Shown here: piece by piece, positions 1-6,276 of the stretch
Numbering within the stretch: position 1 is the first letter of the stretch
Layout of the letters: every line of letters begins with the position of its first letter
Assembly (NCBI GenBank): GCA_009779515.1
Contig: WREE01000118.1
Coordinates: 1-6,276, forward strand
Length of the DNA stretch: 6,276 nucleotides
Reading direction: 5' to 3'
From: Symbiobacteriaceae bacterium
GTDB lineage: Bacteria > Bacillota > JAAYKD01 > WRDA01
Program-made: the position numbers and the translations under genes
The notes under the pieces: model-generated
What the model was told of the DNA's origin: nothing
Seen by the model: the letters and a program-made list of their open reading frames with translations, nothing else
Databases searched by the model: none

Positions 1-3000
1 CTTACCGCATTGAGCTGACGACTGGGGCTGGTGCTCACCTGCAGGCTTATGGCATCTTGCAGCATATTTTTCATAAAGCTGTCGTTAATAGTAGGGATAC
101 CAAACAGGGTGTTCTTGATCCCAGTGCTCAGCTGGGCTATGTAAGTATCGGAAATTTTCGGTATTTCCGCGCGATAGAGAACATACTTGTCACAGTATTG
201 CACCGCCGAGAAGTTGACCTGAACACCGTCCTTGCGCTGCAAAGGAACGAGAAGGTTAGGGGTAGCCGGTGGTATGGTCGAAGGTACCCTGAAGCGCTGC
301 ACCCTACCTACAGAGTTTTCCACCCCCCAGGGAGAAACTGAGGTGACTTTATAGTAATAATAGCGGGCGTGACTTTGATCTACCGGATCGGTAAACTGTG
401 GAGTGGCAAGAAAATCCCCTACCAATGTCCATTCCAGCAAACTCTCATTGGCCTGTGTTTGGAAGGAGAGTACCTCTGCCCGATAAACCCGGTAGAATTT
501 AACTTGAGGGTCAGCAGGCGCTTCCCAAGCGATCTCTACATAGCCGGCAACTATCACCCTGGAGATAAGCTCCATAAACTCTTCATACTGAGCCAGCTCA
601 TGCCGATAAGCAGCCAGAGTACGGTGCTGGAAACCGGCGTAGGCAGCGGTATAAGCATTGTAATAATAGCTTATAATTACCGGCATAGGAGAGGTCATGG
701 CAAAGGTTGTTTCCGTAGCAAAGAAAGCCTGAAAACAGTTTAAAACAAACTCATTATCTTCTTTAGTCCGGGTGATACCGGTATCGAATGTCCACCAGCC
801 GCCACCACTTAAGTTTGCCGTAAATTTACCCGTAAAGCTCAGATGCAATGTCCCAAGGGCATGTGCCGGTATGCTGCTGAGCAAAGGTGGCATAGGCATT
901 TCCGGTTTTTCTGGCGTGGCGAGCCCAAAAACAGCCATTTCCGCAAGGGCTGCCGTATATGCTTTATAGTAGCCGTTAATGATTACCGACCAGGGAGAGC
1001 CATCCAAAGCATCATAACTTTTGACTATCCCCAGAGCCTTGCTCAGACATTTCCAGTAAAACAGATCGTCATCGGCAGACCAGGTATAGCCAGTATTATA
1101 TATTAAAGGCGACCAGCCCTGGGGCATAATATGCACTTCACCGCTATCGGTTACCTGGAGAGTACCTGGCAGATCCAACTGCAGGGAGCTAAGGGTGGGC
1201 CACCCCATGGTTGCCGGTTGGTCTGTCGGAGCTGCCGTAGATGCTACCGCCTGGGCATTAGGTTGAAGGCAGACCAGGAAGAGGTAGAGCATCTCGGCAT
1301 CTCTGCTGAGTCCACTGAGGGTAAACTTATTCTGGATGAGGGGGTCGGTATTCATCCGCTGCCAGTCTCCCAGCTGCAAAAGCTCCGACCTGGTCATTTT
1401 TTGCATAACCTCCAGAGATAGGGGCTCAAACATAGCCTGGTAGACATTATACCCTTCCAACCCTTCACCGCTGTATGCCGGCCATTGCAGCCTGGCGGTG
1501 CCATCTGCCAGCACCGTACTGCCTGGCACTGCTAAAAAGGTATGGAAATACTTGTTCTCCGGCAGGTTAGCGAATTGGGAGCCGATCAATAACGGCTGGA
1601 TGCCAAACTTGCTAAAACTACCGATACTCACCTTAGTGTTATCCGCTACCACCATCTTAACCTCGTTGATGTTAGTATGGGTGGCAGCATCGCTGCTGGG
1701 GTCAGGAGCGGGAAAGCGCAGAGCAGTATTACTAACGGCAGCATATTGCATATCCTGATAGCTGATGGTAGCATCGTTAACCAACCCCGGGGCGTTGTCG
1801 GAGTAGTCCGGCAGCGCCCTTACCAGCATGGCGATATCTAAAGCGTCCGGTCGCTGAGGTTCTCTGGCAGTGGGCACGGCGGCAATTACCGCCTGAGACC
1901 AAGCGCTTTCGTTGCTCCAACGCTCCTCGTCCCATGCTGCAACCCAGTATTTATAGGTGCATCCTTCGGTGACATTGGCATCGAAAAAGACTAAGTCCGG
2001 CCAGTTGCCCTGGTTCTGGCGCAATACCACCTGGTTAGCACCCTTTAACAATACACTGGTGGTTGCAGCCAGGGAAGATATTTCAGGAGCATTAAGAATA
2101 TCTTGCTCACTAAGTCCCCTTTTAGGATTTTCATATGTAAGATTGATGTAAGGAAGTGGGTCGCTGAAGGTTCCAGCGCCTACAGCCACGGCACGGTAAA
2201 CGGTGAAGCGATCGGTGTCCGGCGAAGCAGTAAAGATAGGGATCACTACTCCGTCCACCCCGGGGTTTAGTTTAACCGAGTTTTGGACAGAAACATTTAG
2301 GGCATAGTCGGCGGATAAGGGCAAATATACTTGGTTAGTATCTACCTCTCGGGAGAGAACCGGCGTACCTACTGAAGGAGCCTCGGGCGCGGTAACTTTC
2401 TCCACCTGAACGGTTAGCGGTGACGAAAAGTCGCTGCTGCGTCCGAAAATATCTATGGAGCAGACACGATATTCCGCTGTCCTACCGTTAGCCACCTCAT
2501 CTTGAAAAAATATGGTTGTTTGCAACCAAGTCCGTTCGTCTTGCACATAGCTAATAACCACAGGTTCGTTGGTAATCTGTCGAAATTCGCTTTCACCATT
2601 TAAGCGTCGCTCAATATGGTAGCCGCTTATAATGCCCTGCTCTACCGGATTTGCCCCCGTATCCAGGCTCAAATCGTCCCAACGCAGAGATACCACACCA
2701 TCATAGCCATAGCCGGCAAGACCCTGGGGGATGGTAAGGTTGGTTTCCTCACCAATAACTACGGTAACGGTCGTCTCCACTTCCCCGGCGCGTGCGATAT
2801 AGGTAACCACCTCGCCGTCAGGCAAGCCTAAGGCGGAAAGGTCGTCGCTGATGAAAAACCCGGCAGCTTCGGCAAACTCGTGATCGACATAACTCATGGT
2901 AGAAATTTGTTGCCGCGCTGCCAGTATCTCAGCTGCCGCATTATAGCGGATATCACCCGGTTGACCGAAACGCTCAATCCCCATCATCTGTTTTGACGGT

Positions 3001-4184
3001 ACATAAATAGATGCTGCTGACAAGGCGCTGTTAACATAATCAACCGCCAATAACCGGGATGCTTGCTGCCCCATAACCACAATAGGAGTGGCATGTAGCT
3101 TGTCGCTCTCAGGCATCTTGTCCATGAAGTTGGCAGGCACGGTAATACAGGCAGTGCCCAGGGCGTGGAAGGCGTCGGCAGAGTCCAATATCTTGGTCGG
3201 CTCATAAGCTCCCGCACTATAGACGATGCGGCGGAAATCGGCGCTGTTCTCTATCTCCATTAACGCGAGCTTGGCAGGGGTGAGCTGGGCTCGTCTGTAC
3301 AGCTCCTGTATATAGGCGCCAAAATCTCTGCTGACTTTTTCACCGTCGGCACCCGTAAGTTCACGGGTAACATTACGCATGATGTTGCCGTTGATACCAG
3401 CTTCTTCGGCAGCAACGCCTCTAGCGATAACTGTTTCCTGTCCACCTATACTGCGCGCCAAGGTATACCCGTCATAAAGCAAGCCATCCCCTTCTGGGGT
3501 CATGTGAAGTAGCGCTTCACCGGGACTTTGCCAGACGCCTTTAAGGTTGATGAGGATATCCTGAGGTATTAGTTCGTCACCATCTCCCGTCGGTGGCACC
3601 AGGAGCTTGCCTACTGTCGCTTTTAGTTCTTCGAGCAGATTATATTGGGCTTTTAAATTTTCAAGGGGTGTGGTAGTTAAACTAACACTATAATTTACGG
3701 GAGTTAATACCGGCGGCTGGTCTGGTGTTTCTGGCGCTAGCAGCTCCCGTAGGGTTTGAGCTAACAGTCCCTCCTCGGGGGGAATGTAAGCGGCAAACTC
3801 CGGGTACTCAAACTCTGTCAGTAGCATCTCTTCCAACTGCCGATCCAGTTCTCGCAGGTTGTATAAAGCTGTGCGGGAATCCACAATATCTGTCCATGAT
3901 GTAGCCTTAAGCAGCTCCTGAGCAATAGCCGGATGGCGCAGGAAAGTATCGACACTGGGAGCTCTGCTGTGCAACAGTTCGGCAAGAGTTTGCGGACTCT
4001 CCGGCTCAGTTGCGGCAATAATATAGGCGCGGTTCGGTAAATAACTCCACTGCTCCTCTTCTTCTGGCACTACTACCCCTTCAGGGCTAGGGCGAAGGAA
4101 GAAAACAGCAGCCAGGATCAGGACCACCACAGATATCGCGATGAAAGCTCCTGTTTTCCGGTTTTGTCCTCTCGGCTGAGGCAT
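1..4184 (-). CDS. Giant multi-domain fibronectin type III (FN3) surface/secreted protein, C-terminus beyond window
   Basis: The frame is open from the ATG at 4184 to the left edge: 1394 complete codons, no stop. The ATG follows an in-frame TAA (4197-4199) and an AAGGGGGG ribosome binding site ending 6 nt upstream. Residues 1-10 are basic and 11-30 form one hydrophobic helix without a lipobox, so a signal-anchor or signal peptide is expected, with the bulk outside the membrane. Residues about 40-480 match no domain I recognise; 60-185 look helical. FN3-like modules follow at about 485-598, 600-778 (with a roughly 65-residue insertion at 665-730), 883-986, 1210-1302 and 1305 to the edge. Each carries an aromatic strand-C signature, such as Y-x-V-Y-R near 663, 1231 and 1337. 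Residues 1007-1081 and 1111-1183 are a duplicated unknown module. FN3 arrays usually mediate binding or act as spacers in extracellular proteins. The role here is inferred to be cell-surface, ligand unknown; no catalytic domain was recognised. Confidence 0.9.
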   Translation of the reverse strand, partial: MPQPRGQNRKTGAFIAISVVVLILAAVFFLRPSPEGVVVPEEEEQWSYLPNRAYIIAATEPESPQTLAELLHSRAPSVDTFLRHPAIAQELLKATSWTDIVDSRTALYNLRELDRQLEEMLLTEFEYPEFAAYIPPEEGLLAQTLRELLAPETPDQPPVLTPVNYSVSLTTTPLENLKAQYNLLEELKATVGKLLVPPTGDGDELIPQDILINLKGVWQSPGEALLHMTPEGDGLLYDGYTLARSIGGQETVIARGVAAEEAGINGNIMRNVTRELTGADGEKVSRDFGAYIQELYRRAQLTPAKLALMEIENSADFRRIVYSAGAYEPTKILDSADAFHALGTACITVPANFMDKMPESDKLHATPIVVMGQQASRLLAVDYVNSALSAASIYVPSKQMMGIERFGQPGDIRYNAAAEILAARQQISTMSYVDHEFAEAAGFFISDDLSALGLPDGEVVTYIARAGEVETTVTVVIGEETNLTIPQGLAGYGYDGVVSLRWDDLSLDTGANPVEQGIISGYHIERRLNGESEFRQITNEPVVISYVQDERTWLQTTIFFQDEVANGRTAEYRVCSIDIFGRSSDFSSPLTVQVEKVTAPEAPSVGTPVLSREVDTNQVYLPLSADYALNVSVQNSVKLNPGVDGVVIPIFTASPDTDRFTVYRAVAVGAGTFSDPLPYINLTYENPKRGLSEQDILNAPEISSLAATTSVLLKGANQVVLRQNQGNWPDLVFFDANVTEGCTYKYWVAAWDEERWSNESAWSQAVIAAVPTAREPQRPDALDIAMLVRALPDYSDNAPGLVNDATISYQDMQYAAVSNTALRFPAPDPSSDAATHTNINEVKMVVADNTKVSIGSFSKFGIQPLLIGSQFANLPENKYFHTFLAVPGSTVLADGTARLQWPAYSGEGLEGYNVYQAMFEPLSLEVMQKMTRSELLQLGDWQRMNTDPLIQNKFTLSGLSRDAEMLYLFLVCLQPNAQAVASTAAPTDQPATMGWPTLSSLQLDLPGTLQVTDSGEVHIMPQGWSPLIYNTGYTWSADDDLFYWKCLSKALGIVKSYDALDGSPWSVIINGYYKAYTAALAEMAVFGLATPEKPEMPMPPLLSSIPAHALGTLHLSFTGKFTANLSGGGWWTFDTGITRTKEDNEFVLNCFQAFFATETTFAMTSPMPVIISYYYNAYTAAYAGFQHRTLAAYRHELAQYEEFMELISRVIVAGYVEIAWEAPADPQVKFYRVYRAEVLSFQTQANESLLEWTLVGDFLATPQFTDPVDQSHARYYYYKVTSVSPWGVENSVGRVQRFRVPSTIPPATPNLLVPLQRKDGVQVNFSAVQYCDKYVLYRAEIPKISDTYIAQLSTGIKNTLFGIPTINDSFMKNMLQDAISLQVSTSPSRQLNAV
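636..854 (-). repeat. Internal protein repeat copy 2 (73 aa) in the FN3 protein
   Basis: Residues 1111-1183 of the giant protein, 29 residues after copy 1 across a proline/methionine-rich linker. It shares the GTL opening, G9, G17, T25-G26, T28, D33, F36 and C40, and the closing VII/YY/AYTAA motif. It has a Gly-Gly-Gly-Trp-Trp run at 17-21 where copy 1 has Gly-Trp. It is followed by a Gln/Tyr/Glu-rich helical stretch leading into the fourth FN3 module. The single conserved cysteine per copy (1046 and 1150) could pair outside the cell; that is a guess. Confidence 0.8.
942..1166 (-). repeat. Internal protein repeat copy 1 (75 aa) in the FN3 protein
   Basis: Residues 1007-1081 of the giant protein. 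The copy opens with GTL, has a TG pair at positions 25-26, F at 36 and C at 40, and closes with the pattern P-x2-VII-x2-YY-x-AYTAA-x-A. It aligns with copy 2 with only a two-residue length difference; the closing 18 residues match at 12 positions. It lies between the third and fourth FN3-like modules, so it is a separate module or an elaborated insertion. The DNA is clearly diverged, so the duplication is old. I do not recognise the module. Confidence 0.8.
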
Positions 4185-4343
4185 TTTGAGCCCCCCTTAT
4201 CAAAATATTTACTCAATAATAAGTTGTTTCTGGACGCTACGGTTTTTTTCTGGAAAACAAACTTTATTACGAGAACAGACCTTCCTTCGCCGACGAGCGC
4301 ACTCTGAAGGCGAGACAGCCTCAGGTGCATAGCACTTGCATAC
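4185..4343. other. Intergenic spacer between the 353-aa gene and the FN3 gene
   Basis: This 159-nt gap has no supportable gene. Its half next to the FN3 gene is AT-rich and contains a TATTAT box on the minus strand (4216-4221) that could be a -10, but no acceptable -35 lies 16-18 nt upstream. No hairpin plus T-run was found after the upstream stop. Readthrough from the 353-aa gene is therefore possible, and a separate weak promoter for the FN3 gene cannot be excluded. Confidence 0.4.
4191..4198 (-). promoter_or_regulatory. Ribosome binding site of the FN3 protein gene
   Basis: On the minus strand this reads AAGGGGGG, ending 6 nt before the ATG at 4184. It is an unusual all-G version of the Shine-Dalgarno, able to pair with the 16S CCUCC tail through a G-U wobble. 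It fixes the ATG as the start, since an in-frame stop lies within it (TAA at 4197-4199). Confidence 0.7.
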
Positions 4344-5405
4344 CTATTTCCGGCGTAAGCCATATTTTGCGGTAAGCACCCTGTCGGCGATCTGCATCAA
4401 CTCAATGAGCTGTTCTGCACGCTCTGAACTCACTTCGTGCAAAGCCCAGAAGGGATAATAGCTGCAAACTGCTTTGGTCACCCCGCGATGCTGCAGATGT
4501 GAGACCGCTAAAGGCTTACTACCCGTCTTATCTGTCTGGATACAGTACTTGCATCCGGAGCATTTAGACGCTTTTTCCATGATCATCTCTCTGAGTCCAT
4601 CGCTCATACTCTCAAACTCGGCGAAGACAGCGTGAAAATCGGAGACGCGAATGGTATACATCACCTGATACTGTCTCCAGATCTCGGAAAATACCGAAAA
4701 CATGATGCGCTTGCTCTGCTTGTAATCTTTCTCCCAGCGTACTGTGCGATTATCCCACTCGTCGTTAAGGCAGGTATAACCATTGGTCTGGCAGTACTCC
4801 TCCACAGCCTTAAGAAAACTGCTATCTGGATAGAATGAGCCGTAGCAATCCAAGGCTGTCTCCGTTCGCCAACCGGAGTAACCCATGGCAAAAGATCTTC
4901 TGGCCACACGTCCTGGTTTACGCTGCCGGGTGGCATGATAGACATAAGCGGCAAACATACACGGAAAATCGGGACAGGTTATACGATAATCCGTACCCTG
5001 AACCTGAACCTGGAGCCCCACGGCTTCCATCTGCCCAATACGGGGTTTGATTTTTACCGCGCTACCGGAGACTAACAGAGACTCCCCCTCCACTTGACCA
5101 ACGACGCCGAGTTTAACCAGAAAATCAATGAATTGATTCCACTTGGTTTCAATCTTCGACCGCATCTGCTGCAGTTCGCTTTTCTCTTCCTGACCGGCGA
5201 GTTTGTCTTCCAGCAGCGGCATGCCGATCAGAGCGGGATCGCTATAAAGTATCTCCAGCATCGAGCGCAGGAACGACTGGAACTGCCGTTGGGAGTCTTC
5301 ATCGACACCACACTCAGGGTTAGCCTTTTCAGGGGTGGCGATCATAAAGGAGTAGATATATCTGTGTGCCAGGCTGGGGAAAGGTTCACCATACATACGC
5401 TTCAT
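4344..5405 (-). CDS. Uncharacterised 353-aa cysteine-cluster protein
   Basis: I do not recognise this family. The product is soluble: no signal peptide or membrane segment is visible. Residues 1-85 contain an aromatic stretch (HRYIYSF near 14-20) and helices. About 70-95 is a charged, Glu/Lys/Gln-rich helix. The middle (about 135-215) is rich in aromatics and cysteines, including C-P-D-F-P-C at 144-149 and Cys at 187, 205 and 212. The C-terminal part has C-x2-C-x2-C at 282/285/288 followed by Cys 314, a plausible zinc or iron-sulfur site. The ATG at 5405 is chosen because AAGGAG lies 10 nt upstream. A TTG at 5426 extends the frame by 7 codons but sits upstream of that ribosome binding site. 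The stop is TAG at 4344-4346. The FN3 gene follows 159 nt downstream on the same strand. That it is a real protein is likely from its length, ribosome binding site and composition; its function is unknown. Confidence 0.85.
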   Translation of the reverse strand: MKRMYGEPFPSLAHRYIYSFMIATPEKANPECGVDEDSQRQFQSFLRSMLEILYSDPALIGMPLLEDKLAGQEEKSELQQMRSKIETKWNQFIDFLVKLGVVGQVEGESLLVSGSAVKIKPRIGQMEAVGLQVQVQGTDYRITCPDFPCMFAAYVYHATRQRKPGRVARRSFAMGYSGWRTETALDCYGSFYPDSSFLKAVEEYCQTNGYTCLNDEWDNRTVRWEKDYKQSKRIMFSVFSEIWRQYQVMYTIRVSDFHAVFAEFESMSDGLREMIMEKASKCSGCKYCIQTDKTGSKPLAVSHLQHRGVTKAVCSYYPFWALHEVSSERAEQLIELMQIADRVLTAKYGLRRK

Positions 5406-5415
5406 AAAATTCCAG

Positions 5416-5421
5416 CTCCTT
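5416..5421 (-). promoter_or_regulatory. Ribosome binding site deciding the start of the 353-aa gene
   Basis: AAGGAG on the minus strand, 10 nt before the ATG at 5405. It lies downstream of the alternative TTG (5424-5426), so that TTG cannot use it. The next in-frame ATG (5394-5396) is 19 nt away, too far. The ATG at 5405 is therefore the best start. Confidence 0.75.
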
Positions 5422-5547
5422 ATCAATTATTCATTAATAACACTCGTTTCGTTTCTGTTGTTCTCTTTTCCTGTTTTATTAGCAAAAAAGAGTCATCCTA
5501 AAAACATACTCCTGGACGAATTACTGCTCTACCCACCGGTATAATTA

Positions 5548-5586
5548 GAGCCGAAACACCCTGTTTTATACAAGGCGTTTCGGCTC
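5548..5586 (-). terminator. Hairpin downstream of the flavoprotein gene, probable intrinsic terminator
   Basis: There is a perfect 10-bp inverted repeat: GAGCCGAAAC at 5548-5557 and GTTTCGGCTC at 5577-5586. The 19-nt centre can add a further short CCT/AGG stem. It starts 20 nt after the flavoprotein stop (5607-5609). On the minus strand the stem is followed by TAATTATA, an imperfect T-tract, so termination may be partial. On the plus strand the 3' side is ATCTAGATTTTA, also only moderately T-rich, and no plus-strand gene needs it. Confidence 0.65.
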
Positions 5587-5606
5587 ATCTAGATTTTATG
5601 ACCTGG

Positions 5607-6155
5607 CTACTGCTCTGCTAACTTGACGCCCATGGCATAAGCCTGTTCAGGGTAAGCGCTCCCTTCCATATCGGCTCGGACAGCCACACCCAAGGCGGTT
5701 AGAATACCCCCATCCTGCCACTGCATATAGCCGATCAGGGTACGGTAATGCGCTACCAGCGCTTCTATGCAGCTTTCCTCATCGTCAGCCGCTGTCGCCA
5801 GGAGCATGGTGCGTTTACCACTCCGTAACTTGCTGTTGTATGCATAAAAACGATCGATAACCGTTTTGATCTGTGCTGACATGCCGAAGTAATAGAGCGG
5901 GGTGACGAACACAATCAGTTCTGCGGCGAGCAATGCAGGATTGAGTTTAGGCATATCATCAACCTGAACACATTGATAAAGTGTACCGTCTTCTCGGCAG
6001 TGATCGCAACCTAAACAGGGTGCCACTTGAGCAAAAGCAGCGTCGAACCTGGTGATCTCATTTCCGGCGGCCTCGGCACCAGCGATAAAGCGCTCAGCAA
6101 GAAGAGCTGAGGTTCCTCTGGCATGGGGACTACCTGTGATGACCACAATTTTCAT
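5607..6155 (-). CDS. Flavodoxin-fold NADPH-dependent FMN reductase / iron-sulfur flavoprotein-like protein
   Basis: This is a complete 182-aa protein of the size usual for the NADPH-dependent FMN reductase family. The N-terminus is a beta strand (residues 2-7) followed by GSPHARGTSALL at 8-19, the phosphate-binding loop for FMN. Residues 46-62 hold C47-x2-C50-x2-C53-x8-C62 followed by a DDM motif at 66-68, as in iron-sulfur flavoproteins and their homologues. TPLYYFGMSAQIKTVIDRF at 85-103 is the family's second flavin-binding and dimer segment. The expected role is cytoplasmic electron transfer from NAD(P)H to quinones, nitro compounds, metals or a partner protein; the real substrate cannot be read from sequence. 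The start has an ideal AAGGAGG 7 nt upstream. A palindrome and a -10 box lie upstream and a hairpin lies after the stop, suggesting a single-gene unit under its own repressor or activator. Whether the cysteines bind a 4Fe-4S cluster is uncertain, since the last spacing is longer than in the classic motif. Confidence 0.92.
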   Translation of the reverse strand: MKIVVITGSPHARGTSALLAERFIAGAEAAGNEITRFDAAFAQVAPCLGCDHCREDGTLYQCVQVDDMPKLNPALLAAELIVFVTPLYYFGMSAQIKTVIDRFYAYNSKLRSGKRTMLLATAADDEESCIEALVAHYRTLIGYMQWQDGGILTALGVAVRADMEGSAYPEQAYAMGVKLAEQ

Positions 6156-6162
6156 ACTTCAT

Positions 6163-6169
6163 CCTCCTT
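6163..6169 (-). promoter_or_regulatory. Strong Shine-Dalgarno of the flavoprotein gene
   Basis: AAGGAGG on the minus strand, 7 nt before the ATG at 6155. It is a near-perfect complement to the 16S 3' end, typical of Firmicutes, and fixes the start. Confidence 0.85.
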
Positions 6170-6183
6170 AGCTATTTTTCTTT

Positions 6184-6212
6184 ACTATATTCGTAACTAT
6201 CATAGTTACCAC
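6184..6212 (-). promoter_or_regulatory. Possible sigma-A-type promoter of the flavoprotein gene
   Basis: TATAGT (minus strand, 6184-6189) matches the -10 consensus at five of six bases and lies 28 nt upstream of the start codon. With a 17-nt spacer the -35 would be GTGGTA (6207-6212), a poor three-of-six match. The spacer and the edge of the -35 are occupied by the palindrome at 6193-6209. This suggests a regulated promoter, either repressed by occlusion or needing an activator. Confidence 0.4.
6193..6209. promoter_or_regulatory. Perfect 17-nt palindrome, probable operator
   Basis: GTAACTAT and ATAGTTAC are perfect 8-bp inverted arms around a single C. The site overlaps the presumed promoter spacer of the flavoprotein gene, 38 nt upstream of its ATG. 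The symmetry fits a dimeric winged-helix regulator. HxlR/DUF24 (MarR-like) regulators are often encoded beside flavin reductases and bind GTAAC/GTTAC-type palindromes; that assignment is from memory and inference, and no regulator gene is visible in the window. Confidence 0.6.
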
Positions 6213-6276
6213 CACATCTTTAGTCATCAAGGCAGTCTCCATCGATTAGAAGGAAGATGACCAACCAGTGTTGAAG

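Noticed and set aside
57..2831. Several short plus-strand open frames (64-124 codons) opposite the FN3 gene
   Set aside because: They lie antisense to a continuous, compositionally sensible coding frame, lack good ribosome binding sites and encode low-plausibility proteins. They are shadows.
2984..4018. Minus-strand short frames at 2984-3217, 3260-3445 and 3818-4018
   Set aside because: They are out of frame with, and fully inside, the FN3 coding sequence, whose own frame is unbroken there.
4227..4254. Two direct copies of TTTCTGGA 20 bp apart in the spacer before the FN3 gene
   Set aside because: Only 8 bp, not palindromic, and no associated promoter; chance is not excluded.
4284..4310. 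CCTTC...GAAGG inverted repeat as a terminator after the 353-aa gene
   Set aside because: The stem is only 5 bp with a loop of about 17 nt and no following T-run on the minus strand.
5463..5492. CTCTTTT...AAAAGAG inverted repeat upstream of the 353-aa gene
   Set aside because: The stem is AT-rich, 7 bp, with a 16-nt loop in an A/T-biased spacer. It is likely chance, with no promoter or attenuator logic attached.
4632..5501. Plus- and minus-strand frames of 68-135 codons overlapping the 353-aa gene
   Set aside because: They overlap a longer frame with a clear ribosome binding site; their translations show no domain-like features.
6257..6274. ATG on the plus strand preceded by a purine-rich AAGGAAG, as a divergent gene start
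   Set aside because: The frame stops after five codons (TGA at 6272-6274), and the purine stretch lies too close to the ATG.
1..6276. CRISPR array, tRNA/rRNA, IS element or att site
   Set aside because: No regularly spaced repeats, no RNA-like secondary structure core, no transposase-like protein and no terminal inverted repeats were seen on either strand.

Overview
The window looks like a stretch of a moderate-GC bacterial chromosome, most likely Firmicutes (Clostridia or a relative). The grounds are strong AGGAGG-type ribosome binding sites, a flavodoxin-fold Cys-motif reductase common in anaerobes, and a very large secreted/anchored fibronectin type III (FN3) protein. The taxonomic call is an inference from style, not from a marker gene. 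All three supported genes lie on the minus strand, so the window is best read from right to left.

Right end (about 6276 to 5548): a short region with no supportable gene holds a perfect 17-nt palindrome and a TATAGT -10-like box. An ideal Shine-Dalgarno follows, then a 182-aa NADPH-dependent FMN reductase/iron-sulfur-flavoprotein-like gene. That gene is followed by a hairpin with a perfect 10-bp stem, which probably ends its transcript.

Middle (5405 to 4344): a 353-aa cysteine-containing soluble protein of unknown function, with a C-terminal C-x2-C-x2-C cluster. Its start is best placed at the ATG at 5405, because an upstream in-frame TTG at 5426 lies ahead of the ribosome binding site.

Left two thirds (4184 to beyond base 1): one uninterrupted reading frame of at least 1394 codons that runs off the left edge. 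I checked the whole frame codon by codon and found no stop. It encodes an N-terminal membrane anchor or signal segment, about 440 residues with no recognised domain, and then at least five FN3-like modules. Between the third and fourth FN3-like modules lies a duplicated module of about 75 residues that I do not recognise. This is the most unusual content of the window.

Nothing in the sequence firmly ties the three genes into one pathway. The 353-aa gene and the giant gene are codirectional, 159 nt apart, with no convincing terminator between them, so they may be cotranscribed. The flavoprotein appears to be a separate unit. No RNA genes, CRISPR arrays, insertion sequences or att sites were seen.
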